Shown here: positions 9,456-18,878 of the stretch, piece by piece
Layout: every line of letters starts with the position of its first letter
Numbering within the stretch: position 1 is the first letter of the stretch
NCBI RefSeq assembly: GCF_016807185.1
Contig: NZ_JAEVYN010000002.1
Location: forward strand, 2,517,367-2,581,366
DNA: 64,000 bases
Origin: Leptolyngbya sp. Cla-17
Lineage (GTDB): Bacteria > Cyanobacteriota > Cyanobacteriia > Leptolyngbyales > Leptolyngbyaceae
Direction: 5' to 3'
Notes under the pieces: generated by a model
What the model saw: the letters and a program-made list of their open reading frames with translations, nothing else
Databases searched by the model: none
Told to the model about the DNA's origin: nothing
Made by a program: the position numbers and the translations under genes

Positions 9456-11678
9456 ATGTTATTAAAAACTGTAAGCCGATGGTCGGTGACTGGGCAGATG
9501 CCACTGCGCCTGATTCTGGTTGTGCCGTTCGTAATGCAAATTTTTGTAGCGGTGGGCTTGACGGGTTATCTGGGTATTCGTAATAGTCAAAAATCGATCA
9601 ACACTGTGGTCTCTCAACTCCGCAGTGAAACCAGCGATCGGATTAATCAGCAGATTCTCTTTTATCTAGAAAAGCCCTACCTCACTAATCAAACAATTGC
9701 GGCTGGAATTTCGGAAGGACAAATTGACATCAAAGATATTAAAGCCTTAGAGCATTTCTCCTGGCGGTTGGTGAACCAAAACACCGTGGGCTTTCTCCAA
9801 ACCGCCACGCCTCAGGGAACTAGCGTGACGGTTGAAAGGGTAGAGAATGGCTCGATCGAGGCTCGTGTTGTCACCAGTCTACCCAATCGCCAGACTTACC
9901 GCCTGGATGACCAGGGGAACCGAGCTGAATTGCTGGAAACTAAAAAGTTTGACCCACGGACTCGACCCTGGTACAAGGCGGCATTACAAGCGGGTGAGCC
10001 AAGCTGGAGCAAAATCTTTGTCGGGGCTTCAGGAAAAGTGACAATTTCTCTGTCGCAACCGATTTACGGCGAAATCGGCAACCTTTTGGGTGTGCAAAAT
10101 AGTAATTTTCGCCTTTCACGGATTCACGAGTTTTTGAAAAGCGTCAAGGTCGGACTGACTGGACAAACGTTTATTGTGGATCGCTCTGGACAGTTAATTG
10201 CTAGCTCGCTGATTGAGCAACCTTACAAGATTCAGGACGAGGAATTAGAGCAAATTCCAGCGACAGCCATTGAAAATCTTGTCATTCGTGCCACAGCCAC
10301 AGCTGTGCTTGAGCGCTTTGGTGATTTCAGCCGCATCAATCAGAGCCAACAGCTTGATGTTGTGGTAGATGGCGATCGCCAGTTTGTGCAGATTTCACCC
10401 ATTCGAGACGAGCAGGGCATTGACTGGTTCAGTGTTGTGGTGGTGCCGGAGTCCGACTTCACAGCAGAAATTGACGCCAACACGCGCACGACTATGTTGC
10501 TTTGTCTAGCGGCACTGGTGGTTGCAACCATTTTAGGGATCTACACGGCACAATTAATTGCTCAGCCCCTTAGACGTTTAAGCCAATCCTCTGAGGCGAT
10601 GGCGGATGGGGCACTCGATCAAAACGTCGAACTCTCAAATGTGCGAGAGCTAAATGTGCTAGCTCGTTCATTTAATCGAATGACGCAGCAGCTACGCGGC
10701 TCATTTACCCAATTAGAACAAACCAACGAGCAGCTAGAGCATCGGGTGGAAGAACGAACAGCGGATCTGAAGGAGACGCTGCAAGAACTGCAACGCACTC
10801 AAACTCAGATGATTCAAGCCGAAAAAATGTCGAGTTTAGGACAGTTGGTGGCTGGAGTCGCGCATGAAATTAATAACCCTGTGAACTTCATTCATGGCAA
10901 CGTGACTCACATCAATGAATACACTCAAAATCTCCTGGAACTGCTGCAACTCTATCAAACTGAATTTCCAGACTCTACTCCAGCCATTCGAGACAAGATG
11001 GACGAGATTGATTTGGAGTTTCTGAATGAAGATGTCCTGAAGCTACTGACATCGATGCAAGTTGGAACGGAGCGCATTCGAGGGATTGTCACGTCGTTGC
11101 GGAACTTCTCACGGCTGGATGAAGCGCAGGTGAAAGAGGTGGATATTCACGAAGGCATTGAAAGCACGCTCCTGATTTTGCAGCATCGCTTGAAAGCCAA
11201 AGTGAATTGTCCACCGACCACGCTGATTCGGGCTTATGGCGACCTGCCGCTGGTGGAGTGCCACCCTGGGCAGATGAACCAGGTGTTCATGAATATCTTA
11301 GTCAATGCGCTTGATGCTTTAGAAGAAAGTAATATCAACCGCACCTATCAAGCGATAGAAGCTAATCCTAATCAGATTACAATTCGTACCGCAGTGATTG
11401 ATGCCGAGTGGGTAGAAATTGCGATCGCTGACAATGGTCCTGGAATGTCAGAGGAGACCCATCAACACATTTTTGATCCATTTTTTACCACCAAGCCCAT
11501 TGGGAAGGGCACGGGTATGGGCATGTCCATTAGCTATCAAATCATCACCGAGAAACATGGCGGCAACTTCAGCTGTTGCTCTACCCTTGGCAAGGGGACT
11601 GAATTTGTGATTCAGATTCCTGTAAGACTGAGTTGCAGGAACGAAAAGATGTTGGTCGGCACAGCTGAAAATTCATGA
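9456..11678 (+). CDS. Cache-HAMP sensor histidine kinase
   Basis: A 740-residue transmembrane kinase. The first membrane helix is at about 17-37. A periplasmic Cache-type domain follows (about 45-340), with motifs such as DPRTRPWYKAA and the later GLTGQTFIVDRSG that are typical of double-Cache small-molecule sensors. The second helix is near 345-367, then HAMP and a coiled coil. The H-box GVAHEINNPVNF has His470. The ATPase shows an N-box (NILVNALDAL), DNGPGMSE and GTGMGMSIS. The H-box class matches the kinases at 886-1 and 14642-11793. It lies 196 bp after the CBCR kinase on the same strand and converges with the phytochrome kinase. Confidence 0.9.
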   Translation: MLLKTVSRWSVTGQMPLRLILVVPFVMQIFVAVGLTGYLGIRNSQKSINTVVSQLRSETSDRINQQILFYLEKPYLTNQTIAAGISEGQIDIKDIKALEHFSWRLVNQNTVGFLQTATPQGTSVTVERVENGSIEARVVTSLPNRQTYRLDDQGNRAELLETKKFDPRTRPWYKAALQAGEPSWSKIFVGASGKVTISLSQPIYGEIGNLLGVQNSNFRLSRIHEFLKSVKVGLTGQTFIVDRSGQLIASSLIEQPYKIQDEELEQIPATAIENLVIRATATAVLERFGDFSRINQSQQLDVVVDGDRQFVQISPIRDEQGIDWFSVVVVPESDFTAEIDANTRTTMLLCLAALVVATILGIYTAQLIAQPLRRLSQSSEAMADGALDQNVELSNVRELNVLARSFNRMTQQLRGSFTQLEQTNEQLEHRVEERTADLKETLQELQRTQTQMIQAEKMSSLGQLVAGVAHEINNPVNFIHGNVTHINEYTQNLLELLQLYQTEFPDSTPAIRDKMDEIDLEFLNEDVLKLLTSMQVGTERIRGIVTSLRNFSRLDEAQVKEVDIHEGIESTLLILQHRLKAKVNCPPTTLIRAYGDLPLVECHPGQMNQVFMNILVNALDALEESNINRTYQAIEANPNQITIRTAVIDAEWVEIAIADNGPGMSEETHQHIFDPFFTTKPIGKGTGMGMSISYQIITEKHGGNFSCCSTLGKGTEFVIQIPVRLSCRNEKMLVGTAENS

Positions 11679-11792
11679 GTTGAAGCTTATAGCGATACAA
11701 TCGAAACGCCTATTCTCAGTCAAAATCATGAAGATTTCGGAAACAGGGTAGTTTTGTCCGTCACCTCGTCCTACTAAGTACGCCGTTGCTTC

Positions 11793-14642
11793 TCACTGAA
11801 CAGGTAATGTAATCACAAACTCTGTGCCCTGACCCGGTTGAGAGTGGCAGACTAATTGACCTCCGTGTTTTTCAACAATCTGATAGCTGATAAATAAGCC
11901 CAGTCCGGTTCCTTTCCCTATGGGTTTAGTAGTGAAGAACGGGTCAAACAGCTTGGCTTGAATCTCCGGTGTAATGCCTCGACCATTATCTTTGATCGAG
12001 ACTTCTACCCAGTCAGCATTGACACAGCGAGTCGAGATAGTGACGGTTTTGGATGATGTATGGCCTGTGGCAGTGGTTTCTAATTCATCGATCGCATTGC
12101 CAATCAAATTCATAAATACCTGATTGAGCTGTCCTGCATGGCAATGAACTGGAGGCAATTCTTCATAGTGTTGTTCAATCTCAATCGGCTTTCCAGAAAC
12201 TAATTTCAAACGATGCTGCAAGATCAGGAGCGTACTTTCCAATCCTTCATGCAGGTCTACCGCTTTGACCGCCGCTTCATCCACTCGTGAGAAGTTGCGC
12301 AACGATTCAACGATTTCTCCAATTCGCTCAGTCCCCATTTTCATTGATGCACATAGTTTGGGGAAATCTGCTTCAATGTAAGCAAAATCACTGTCCTCCA
12401 AAAGCTGTAGTAAATCCGGCGACGGGGCTGAAGTATGTTGTTGATACGCCCGAACCAACTCAAATAAAGTTTGAATATACTCCTGGATATGAGCCAGATT
12501 GCCACTAATAAAGTTAATGGGGTTGTTCACCTCATGGGCAATCCCAGCAACTAACTGCCCTAGGCTGGACATCTTCTCACTGTGGAATAACTGAACTTGC
12601 GTTTGTTTCAAGTCATTCAACGTTTGTGCCAACTGTTCAGTTTTCTGTCGGGTTTGAACCAGTAGCTCTGCATGTTGTAGAGCGACTCCCAGTTGCGCTG
12701 CAATCTGACTGACAAACTCAATTTCAGAGGGTTTCCAGTGACGCGGCGCAGAATGTTGGTACACACCCAGCAAACCCCAAAGCGCTTGACCGACAAAGAT
12801 GGGCATCACCATGAATGCCTTCACCTGAAACTGCTCCAGGATCTCCACATGACACTGAGCATAGCCCTGCTGGTAAATGTCATGCACGATTGAGCTGTCA
12901 CCCGTGCGGTAGCGTCCACCTTGAGTCTCCTGTAAGTGAGTATCGTTCCAAACGGTATTCACTCCAAGCTGACCATTGTTCTGCCACTCAGGCGTGACCG
13001 CTTCATAGTTGCCGATAAAGGCTCCACCCCAATCCGCATTAAAGCGGTAGATAGCAACCCGTTCTGCTGTGACAACGTGGCTCAGCGACTGAGTGGCAAT
13101 TTGAAAGATGGTGTCAATGTCTAAGGATTCACGAATTTTGGCAACGATTCGAGACAGCGTCATCTGCCGTTCCACGACCCGTTCTAACTCGGTGTTGGAC
13201 TGCTGAAGTTGCTCAGATTGCTGTTTCAGTGCTTCCGTACGCTCTTCCACCTGCCGTTCCAGGCTGGCATTGAGCGATTGTACCTGCTGATACAGCCGAT
13301 ATTGTTTCACGGTCGCCGCAAAGCGTTCCCCTAGAGCTTGAGCATATTTGATCTCTTCTTCTGTCCAACGCTGCGCCTGCCCTTTCTTGATCTGCCGCCA
13401 CACTTCAAAGGATTGACGGGGCATTAACTGACGCGTATCCGGGTTGTGATAGCCACCCCACTCAATCTCGGTATCAATTTCGCGACGGAAGAAGGTTAAG
13501 CACCCCATGATTTGAGTCCCATGCTTGAGGGGAATAATCAGAGCACTGCGAATGTTTGTGCCATCAAAGAAGGGTGCGAGGGTGCGAAATAGCGGTTCTT
13601 GGTAAAGATCATCGACTGCCCAGGATGAAGCGCCAGGCTTGAAGCTCTGAGACGGTTCTACTAGTTCGTACACCGCTCGCATCCACTCAGGTGACCAGGG
13701 AGTACGCCCCGTTTCATCTACAGAATGATTTAGGACAGAGTGCAAGTATTTTTGCCACACTAGATTCTCTTCAATCGAGCGCTCTTGGGTGGGATCAATG
13801 AGTGCGGGTTGCTCCCCACAGGTATAAATTTCTTTAGGTGAATCAGTCTCTGAAGCTAGATACAACCTGCCGCCTGCACTCAGGGTGTGCGAGGCTAATT
13901 CCAGCGCCTCTTGCCAATCGACAGTCGGCGACATTTGCAGTCGTGCCGTAACCTGGTTCATATTGGCTTCGCGGCGTGCCTGAGATCGCACCTGCTCTAG
14001 CAAAACCGATTGCGCAATGGCAACCGCTACTTGATCCACCACTGCCTGGATGAACTGCAACTCCGCTTCCGTCACGCTACGAGGTTCAGCGTGATGGGAG
14101 ACTAGAAGCCCCCAAAGATGGTTGGCAGACTGGAGGGAGGGAGGATCGTAAAACCCGGAGGCTTCCCCTTCGAGCACAATTGGCACAACGATTGAGGATT
14201 TGACTCCCATTGCTGTCAGGTATTCCTGGTGGCAAGGGTCAACTGGACGATACCGAATATCACCTGTGTTGAGGGCTTCTCCGGTTTCTGGGCAGTTGAG
14301 TGGGCTAATCCCAATCGTATGATTGCCTAGATCGACGATCGATCGCTGACGGGCACGCACAAACAGTTCACGGGCATAACGAGGAATGTCGTCTGCGGGA
14401 AAGTGAAGTCCTAGAAGAGACGGTAAGCGATCTGCTTGAAGTGATTCTGCTACAACGACCCCATGACCATCCGGGTAGAATTGGTAGATCTTGACTCGAT
14501 CTGTTCCCAGGTAGGCTCGAACCTCTGCTGCTGTAGTACTTAAGATACTCTCAAGTTCCAAGGATTGGCGCACCCGGTTCGCAATGCGGTGAAGTAACCC
14601 TTCCTGAGTTAAGGGCGAAATAGCGTCGTGCGATGACAGCAT
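11793..14642 (-). CDS. Knotless phytochrome-CBCR composite histidine kinase
   Basis: 949 residues, soluble. The first GAF (about 15-215) has the phytochrome signature PADDIPRYA (Asp85-Ile86-Pro87) and Cys137-His in DPCHQEYL. A PHY-like domain follows, with PRQSFEVW. There is no N-terminal PAS, which fits the Cph2-like knotless group. A second photosensory GAF (about 490-675) contains Trp565-Asn-Asp567 in VWNDTHLQETQGGRY and Cys597-His in QCHVEILEQFQ, the pattern of red/green CBCRs. The H-box GIAHEVNNPINF has His703, and the ATPase has GTGLGLFIS. There is no receiver or DNA-binding output. It converges with the Cache kinase. Confidence 0.9.
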   Translation of the reverse strand: MLSSHDAISPLTQEGLLHRIANRVRQSLELESILSTTAAEVRAYLGTDRVKIYQFYPDGHGVVVAESLQADRLPSLLGLHFPADDIPRYARELFVRARQRSIVDLGNHTIGISPLNCPETGEALNTGDIRYRPVDPCHQEYLTAMGVKSSIVVPIVLEGEASGFYDPPSLQSANHLWGLLVSHHAEPRSVTEAELQFIQAVVDQVAVAIAQSVLLEQVRSQARREANMNQVTARLQMSPTVDWQEALELASHTLSAGGRLYLASETDSPKEIYTCGEQPALIDPTQERSIEENLVWQKYLHSVLNHSVDETGRTPWSPEWMRAVYELVEPSQSFKPGASSWAVDDLYQEPLFRTLAPFFDGTNIRSALIIPLKHGTQIMGCLTFFRREIDTEIEWGGYHNPDTRQLMPRQSFEVWRQIKKGQAQRWTEEEIKYAQALGERFAATVKQYRLYQQVQSLNASLERQVEERTEALKQQSEQLQQSNTELERVVERQMTLSRIVAKIRESLDIDTIFQIATQSLSHVVTAERVAIYRFNADWGGAFIGNYEAVTPEWQNNGQLGVNTVWNDTHLQETQGGRYRTGDSSIVHDIYQQGYAQCHVEILEQFQVKAFMVMPIFVGQALWGLLGVYQHSAPRHWKPSEIEFVSQIAAQLGVALQHAELLVQTRQKTEQLAQTLNDLKQTQVQLFHSEKMSSLGQLVAGIAHEVNNPINFISGNLAHIQEYIQTLFELVRAYQQHTSAPSPDLLQLLEDSDFAYIEADFPKLCASMKMGTERIGEIVESLRNFSRVDEAAVKAVDLHEGLESTLLILQHRLKLVSGKPIEIEQHYEELPPVHCHAGQLNQVFMNLIGNAIDELETTATGHTSSKTVTISTRCVNADWVEVSIKDNGRGITPEIQAKLFDPFFTTKPIGKGTGLGLFISYQIVEKHGGQLVCHSQPGQGTEFVITLPVQ

Positions 14643-14728
14643 AGGGAGGTTCGCTTAAGGAGAATTTGAAGTTGCCAAGCTTAAAGTTCCCTTGAATGAT
14701 GCAAAATGCTCCTACTTTCGGTAGTGCG

Positions 14729-14973
14729 TCAGGACAATGCGAGATAAGCTGCTAGCTTGTGCCAAGTCCAAGGACGAGAGGCGAATCCTACCCGTTGTGC
14801 GGTGGTGGAGTTGAAGCGACTGTGCCGCCAAATCCAATTGAAGTCGCTTACGACTAACCGAGTGGTCACTTTCGTCTGTCCACACACCTCGCCAAACTGG
14901 TTCTGTCGTCGATGCCATCTTCCTGTTTGTTGTCGAACAATCCCATTCGTACGCTCTAATCGCTGTGTTGGGG
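14729..14973 (-). pseudogene. C-terminal remnant of a DDE transposase
   Basis: In one minus-strand frame the segment reads as about 80 residues containing TQRLERTNGIVRQQTGRWH and later FNWIWRHSR and RPWTWHKL, ending in TGA at 14729. This resembles the C-terminus of an IS1-like cyanobacterial transposase family, from memory only. Upstream, the frame is closed by a stop near 14984 and no N-terminal part remains. It is a decayed insertion-sequence remnant just upstream of the phytochrome kinase. Confidence 0.5.
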
Positions 14974-15219
14974 GATTTTCAAGTCAGCATCAATAACTAA
15001 TGACACCCCCTCCAAGTGCAAACCCTTAGTTGCTAGTGCCACGTTCACTGCCTTCTACGTGTTTTTCCAGCTCTTCATTCAATAGCAGGCTTAATTGAAG
15101 ATAGTCCCCTTTCAGTTATTTAACCGAGGACAAGAGCCGTTCATTTGGGTAGCTTAGGCTACATAAGCATCTTTTGCAGCCTAAGACACCTGAACTCGCC
15201 ACTTATCTAGGACTAAGCT

Positions 15220-16008
15220 ATGAACCGCACTCTCTCCTCCCTATCCCTTTCTGCTCTCGCGATTGGTGTGGCTCTCGTTTCATCCGTTGCCGCTATCAAT
15301 CCAGCCGAAGCCTTTACCATTTCACTCGACCCCTCCCAAGGCAGTACCGAGAACACTGGCTCTACTGCTTTGCTTGACTTCAACTTTGTCCAAGATGGCT
15401 CTAACGTCAAGCTCAACCTGGGCTTCCAAAACACAACCAATGGGTCCACTGGGTTGGGTGCTACAGCCTCAACTCTAGTTGGCGTTGGATTTGATCTACC
15501 TGCTTTAATCAAAGGCTTTAGCTACAACGCCTCAGGCAGTGCGTTTACTAAGCTTTATGGCGACTCCAGCTTGAATCAGTCGGTCGTAGGTGAGGCAGCT
15601 CTAAACCCCTTTGGCACCTTTGATGTCGGTATTCGTTCTGCCGGGCCAGGGACCTTTGCAGGCGGCAATCCTCAAACAGGCTTAACCGCTGGGAACTCTA
15701 CTTTGGTCAGCTTCATATTCTCTGGTACTGGACTAACGGCTAGCTTGGTTGAGAATTCCTTCCTGAGCGGTATCAAGAACAACTCCTTAAATATCGTTGG
15801 TCGCTTCCAGCAAGTAAATGCAGGAGGTGGCAGCGATAAAGTTTTAGGTGGTCTGGTGAGTGGAATCTCTTCGGCTCCTGAAATTACGCCTATTTCTGTT
15901 GGTGAGAACTCTGCGGCGGCTCCTGAACCCATGACCATTTTAGGTGCAATTGCAGCAGGGAGCGCTATTCTAGGTCGCAAGAAGCTTCAGCGTAAAGCGA
16001 ATGCTTAA
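15220..16008 (+). CDS. PEP-CTERM sorting-domain exported protein
   Basis: 262 residues. An N-terminal signal peptide (hydrophobic LSLSALAIGVALVSSVAA, cleavage near AEA-F) is followed by a low-charge, Gly/Ser/Thr/Asn-rich beta-type region. The C-terminus has the PEP-CTERM layout: a PEP motif (AAPEPMTILG), a short hydrophobic stretch and a basic tail (GRKKLQRK). Proteins of this class are exported and processed by exosortase in bacteria that make exopolysaccharide. No exosortase gene is in this window. It is monocistronic, with a strong terminator 54 bp downstream. The ligand or function is unknown. Confidence 0.88.
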   Translation: MNRTLSSLSLSALAIGVALVSSVAAINPAEAFTISLDPSQGSTENTGSTALLDFNFVQDGSNVKLNLGFQNTTNGSTGLGATASTLVGVGFDLPALIKGFSYNASGSAFTKLYGDSSLNQSVVGEAALNPFGTFDVGIRSAGPGTFAGGNPQTGLTAGNSTLVSFIFSGTGLTASLVENSFLSGIKNNSLNIVGRFQQVNAGGGSDKVLGGLVSGISSAPEITPISVGENSAAAPEPMTILGAIAAGSAILGRKKLQRKANA

Positions 16009-16061
16009 GTGCCATAGGATGAATCCGGCACTGATATAGATAAGCTAGGTGAGAAAGCTAT

Positions 16062-16098
16062 GAATGCTGCACTGTTGAGACTCGACAGTGCAGCATTC
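16062..16098 (+). terminator. Intrinsic terminator of the PEP-CTERM gene
   Basis: A perfect 14-bp inverted repeat (GAATGCTGCACTGT at 16062-16075, ACAGTGCAGCATTC at 16085-16098) with a short loop is followed by a T-rich tract TCTTCTTATTT. It lies just after the PEP-CTERM stop codon. Confidence 0.85.
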
Positions 16099-16100
16099 TT

Positions 16101-16396
16101 CTTATTTAGAAAGCTTGTGGGCTAATGGAACCAAGGAGTGTCAATCAAACGACCGTTTGTTTTACGGCCAGGGTTTGTAAGGGCAAAGTAGCGTTTCAGC
16201 CTCCAAATACTGTAAAACAACTTGTCAATCAATCTATGTATCAAAATGAGTTAGGTGTGACGGGTTTTGATACCCCTACTTCTACGCCTTTAGGAAATTA
16301 ATGCAAAAGCCCCGACGCAATGATCAGGGCTAAAGGTTTTCTATCAGGTGCCAAAGTGTGGTTGCTAGATCAGTGTGCCCAATGGTGAGAGGGAAT
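16101..16396. other. Non-coding stretch between terminator and MITE
   Basis: About 300 bases with no gene I can support. A weak inverted repeat (AGCCC near 16309, GGGCT near 16327) could be a terminator remnant. Otherwise nothing is recognised. Confidence 0.3.
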
Positions 16397-16736
16397 GGGG
16401 TCGAGCCGACATACGACCAAAAAAGTGTAACATGAGGCTGAAACTCTTTCCCTGTAAGAGTTTCAGGAAATAGATGATTTAAGCTGTACTGCTGAAACCC
16501 TTGAGTAGTAGAGGTTTGGACTACTTTTGGACATTGTACTAATCAAAAATCAGTCGTACATAGCCTCTTTTGATGTGGTTTCAACGGCTGAAAGCCCCAT
16601 TCTCTCGTAGCACTTCTGCCGCTCCCACAGAAGTGCTGCTGCTGAGCCTCGCCTTCAATAGATTCTCTGAAACTCAATCCAAATAAGGCTTTCCAGCTCA
16701 TCTTGCACTTTTTTGGTCGTATATCGGCTCGACCCC
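16397..16736. mobile_element. MITE-like 340-bp element with long terminal inverted repeats
   Basis: The ends form an inverted repeat: 31 bp from 16397 (GGGGTCGAGCCGACATACG and on) match the complement of the 31 bp ending at 16736 with one mismatch, and similarity continues weakly inward. The interior has no ORF but has two further hairpins: CTGAAACTCTT/AAGAGTTTCAG at 16438-16466 and AGCACTTCTG/CAGAAGTGCT at 16609-16637. The right end abuts, and appears to interrupt, a thermonuclease-like reading frame. The size and lack of a transposase suggest a non-autonomous element. The parent IS is not in the window, and I could not define a target-site duplication. Confidence 0.6.
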
Positions 16737-16960
16737 GTAAAGGCGTGCTTGAACCATCTCGTAATTCAGCAGCTTCTTCTCTTCCGTACTTTTTCCTGCT
16801 GTTACAAAAACTTCTGCCAATAATTGACCTTCTCGATCTCGCTCTGACGGAAACACAATCACCTGATTCCCTACTGCACTGACGAGCGATCGCAACTTTT
16901 TACGTGCATCGTTACCGACTGGCTGCCCTAATGAAGAGTAGAAAATCAGCCTGACTGCTT
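16737..16960 (-). pseudogene. Thermonuclease (SNase-like) fragment
   Basis: In the minus-strand frame this reads SSLGQPVGNDARKKLRSLV, then VIVFPSERDREGQLLAEVFV and ends LNYEMVQARLYG at the MITE border. This follows the central part of the staphylococcal-nuclease fold (LGQ..A...L, DR.GR..AEVF, LNYEMV). The 5' part is not readable as a full N-terminus, and the 3' part is lost at the MITE junction. Nuclease activity is unlikely to survive. Confidence 0.6.
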
Positions 16961-17058
16961 GGATTGATTAGGGGTAGCCAGTTCTACCCCCTCCCTTTCG
17001 TACTTCATCTATGATCCAAAAAGGTCAATAGCGCAGGTGTTGCAATTGAACTTTCTAG

Positions 17059-17433
17059 TTATTCCGTGTACTCGTAGGTGCCGCCATCGCACACACTCAC
17101 GTTAGATTGAATGAGCGCTCCGCTGCCGACCCCGTTGCCGGCACCCAAAACGCCCTTGAAGTCGTAAAGGCAATCTTCTCTACCATCATCCATATTGATC
17201 TTGACCGACGCTCCTGGTTCAAGAACATCAACCCCCAAAATGTCTTCTTCCCAGTCGTCTGTGGATGGAGGAGAGGCATAGAATTCTTCTAGGGTGCGGC
17301 TGGTTTTATTCACTAGCGTAAAGGTAGCGGACTCAGCCTGGGCAGGTAGGCTGGCGAATAGTGAGATGGTTAATAGCGCGATCGCTGCTGCAACGCCTCG
17401 GATCATGGTGTTTTTCGGCATATAGCCCCTCAC
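17059..17433 (-). CDS. Small exported protein of unknown function
   Basis: 124 residues with a clear signal peptide: basic start (MPKNTMIRG), hydrophobic core (VAAAIALLTISLFASL), and a cleavage motif near AQAES. The mature part is about 85 residues, acidic, with two cysteines (in DCLYDF and SVCDGG) that could form a disulfide. Motifs such as FTLVNKTSRTLEEFYASP resemble small secreted cyanobacterial proteins of unknown function. The start may be at an internal Met (10 residues in). It is followed by an IS1 copy 200 bp further on in plus coordinates. Confidence 0.75.
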   Translation of the reverse strand: MRGYMPKNTMIRGVAAAIALLTISLFASLPAQAESATFTLVNKTSRTLEEFYASPPSTDDWEEDILGVDVLEPGASVKINMDDGREDCLYDFKGVLGAGNGVGSGALIQSNVSVCDGGTYEYTE

Positions 17434-17662
17434 TGGGATAGTACTAACGCTAGTTAAACACCCGCGTTCAAGGTAACAAATAGTACTTCCACTTAAACAA
17501 ATCCGTGATCTCTCTTCTACGCAGGCTAAGAACCGAGAATCTACTCATGTCAATGACCTACCGCTGCTTTCAATGACAGCAGCCATGAACTACTGCCGCC
17601 TGAGACATGGGACATCGAGAGAGGGGATGAGAAGGGTAATGGACTAGACCTGTGGAATAAAT

Positions 17663-18115
17663 CTAAACATTTAAGCCAAACTCATAGCGGTTGATGAACA
17701 ATCCAATGACGACATCATGCAACCAGATGGATTTGGAAAAGCAAATGGTTTTGCGAGCCAACCGTTTAATTCGGGTGCGTAAGGTCAGATGCTTGCGCTC
17801 AATCTTCTGAGTATGGCGTTTACCCACCCTGTGTAGACTTGGATCGAGGTGTCTTTCATAAGCACCCCAAGCATCGGTGTAGAACTGCATAATCCCAAAG
17901 GGTTCTAACAACGCTTTGAGTGCCAAGAAAGCACTGTCTTGATGATGAGACAACACATACGCCAACACTTCACCCGTCTGATGGTCAATGGCGTGCCACA
18001 ACCACCGTTGCTGTTTCTTTGAACCGACGTAACTCCACATTTCGTCAGCTTCAGCCTCCAGATCTTCCCACTGGCACAGTTTCACTATCGTTTGAGTCGG
18101 TTCAAGTTCTGCCAA
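17663..18115 (-). CDS. insB: IS1 InsB-like transposase catalytic part
   Basis: The second IS1 frame. The catalytic DDE-type region shows ADEMWSYVGSKKQQRWLWHA, the Asp in FYTDAWGAY and the Glu in KIERKHLTLRTRI, ending VIGLFINRYEFGL. It is expressed most likely by frameshifting from insA, since the open frame extends upstream of its first ATG. It is intact in this copy. Confidence 0.88.
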   Translation of the reverse strand: MAELEPTQTIVKLCQWEDLEAEADEMWSYVGSKKQQRWLWHAIDHQTGEVLAYVLSHHQDSAFLALKALLEPFGIMQFYTDAWGAYERHLDPSLHRVGKRHTQKIERKHLTLRTRIKRLARKTICFSKSIWLHDVVIGLFINRYEFGLNV

Positions 18116-18122
18116 ACGAGCT

Positions 18123-18413
18123 TCATTGATTGCTTTGAGGTGACGGTCTTTTTTTTAGCGTTTCAATCACCGTTGTGCGGCTAATCTTGAGAACACGGGC
18201 GGTATCTCGAATCCCACTCCCGTTGACTGCCATATCTGCAATTTGCCGTTTCACTTCTGGGAGGTATCCACGATACCGATAGTCGCGAATAAAAGTAGAG
18301 CGAGAACATTGGGAATTGCGACATTTGTAGCGTTGCTTGCCTTCACCTGATTGACCATGCTTGACGACATCGTTACTTCCGCAGGTTGGGCAAAGAATCG
18401 GTTCAAGCACCAT
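18123..18413 (-). CDS. insA: IS1 InsA-like protein
   Basis: The first IS1 frame, 96 residues from the ATG at 18413 (MVLEPILCPTCGS). It has the zinc-ribbon cysteines (CPTC, then CRNSQC) and a helix-turn-helix (GIRDTARVLKISRTTVI), and binds IS ends in this family. Translation probably shifts -1 at the A8 run near its end to give the InsAB' transposase, as in classical IS1. Confidence 0.85.
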   Translation of the reverse strand: MVLEPILCPTCGSNDVVKHGQSGEGKQRYKCRNSQCSRSTFIRDYRYRGYLPEVKRQIADMAVNGSGIRDTARVLKISRTTVIETLKKRPSPQSNQ

Positions 18414-18486
18414 ATTCAAGTCTCCAGACAACTACCCTTTTGATTGTTACCTGTTTCTACAGGTCTAGTCCATTACCGATGAGAAG

Positions 18487-18878
18487 CAACGGAACAGAAT
18501 GTACCATTAAGGCTGAAAGTCTTTACTGGCAGATGTTTCAAAAAGCACTTTTTAGTCTCAACGAGACATACCACTTGAACGGTACAGCCATGAGAAACGG
18601 CATAGCAGAGGTTTGAGGCTCCTAAGTGTCAGAGGGTTCAACTGATACACGCTGATCTAGCAGCTTAACGGTACTCTCTGTTCGGATGATACTCAAACCC
18701 CTAGTAGGAGCGATCGCAGAGACTGTTACCTTTTGGTGGAAAAGAGAGAGTTCACGCTGGTGATAAATGACACCCTTTGGGAACGCTAAGTTCACTTGCT
18801 AATTACAACAGCAGCCTCCCTGAGACCGACACAGGTTTCAAGCCAAAGCACTAAATTACCCGCAGTTGAGACCAAACC
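18487..18878. other. Non-coding stretch after IS1 copy 1
   Basis: Nearly 400 bases with no gene I can support. It includes one GCGATCGC site near 18710 and presumably the promoter of the DUF3592 gene. Confidence 0.3.

Larger units (their letters stand above)
17635..18477 (-). mobile_element. IS1-family insertion sequence, copy 1 (complete, with 9-bp TSD)
   Basis: An 843-bp element bounded by inverted repeats GGTAATGGACTAGACCTGT and flanked by the direct duplication GATGAGAAG (17626-17634 and 18478-18486). The target duplication shows recent, unrearranged insertion. It contains the two overlapping IS1 frames and an A8 slippery run. Copy 2 at 54462-55304 encodes the same predicted proteins and has the same length, in the opposite orientation. 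Confidence 0.92.
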
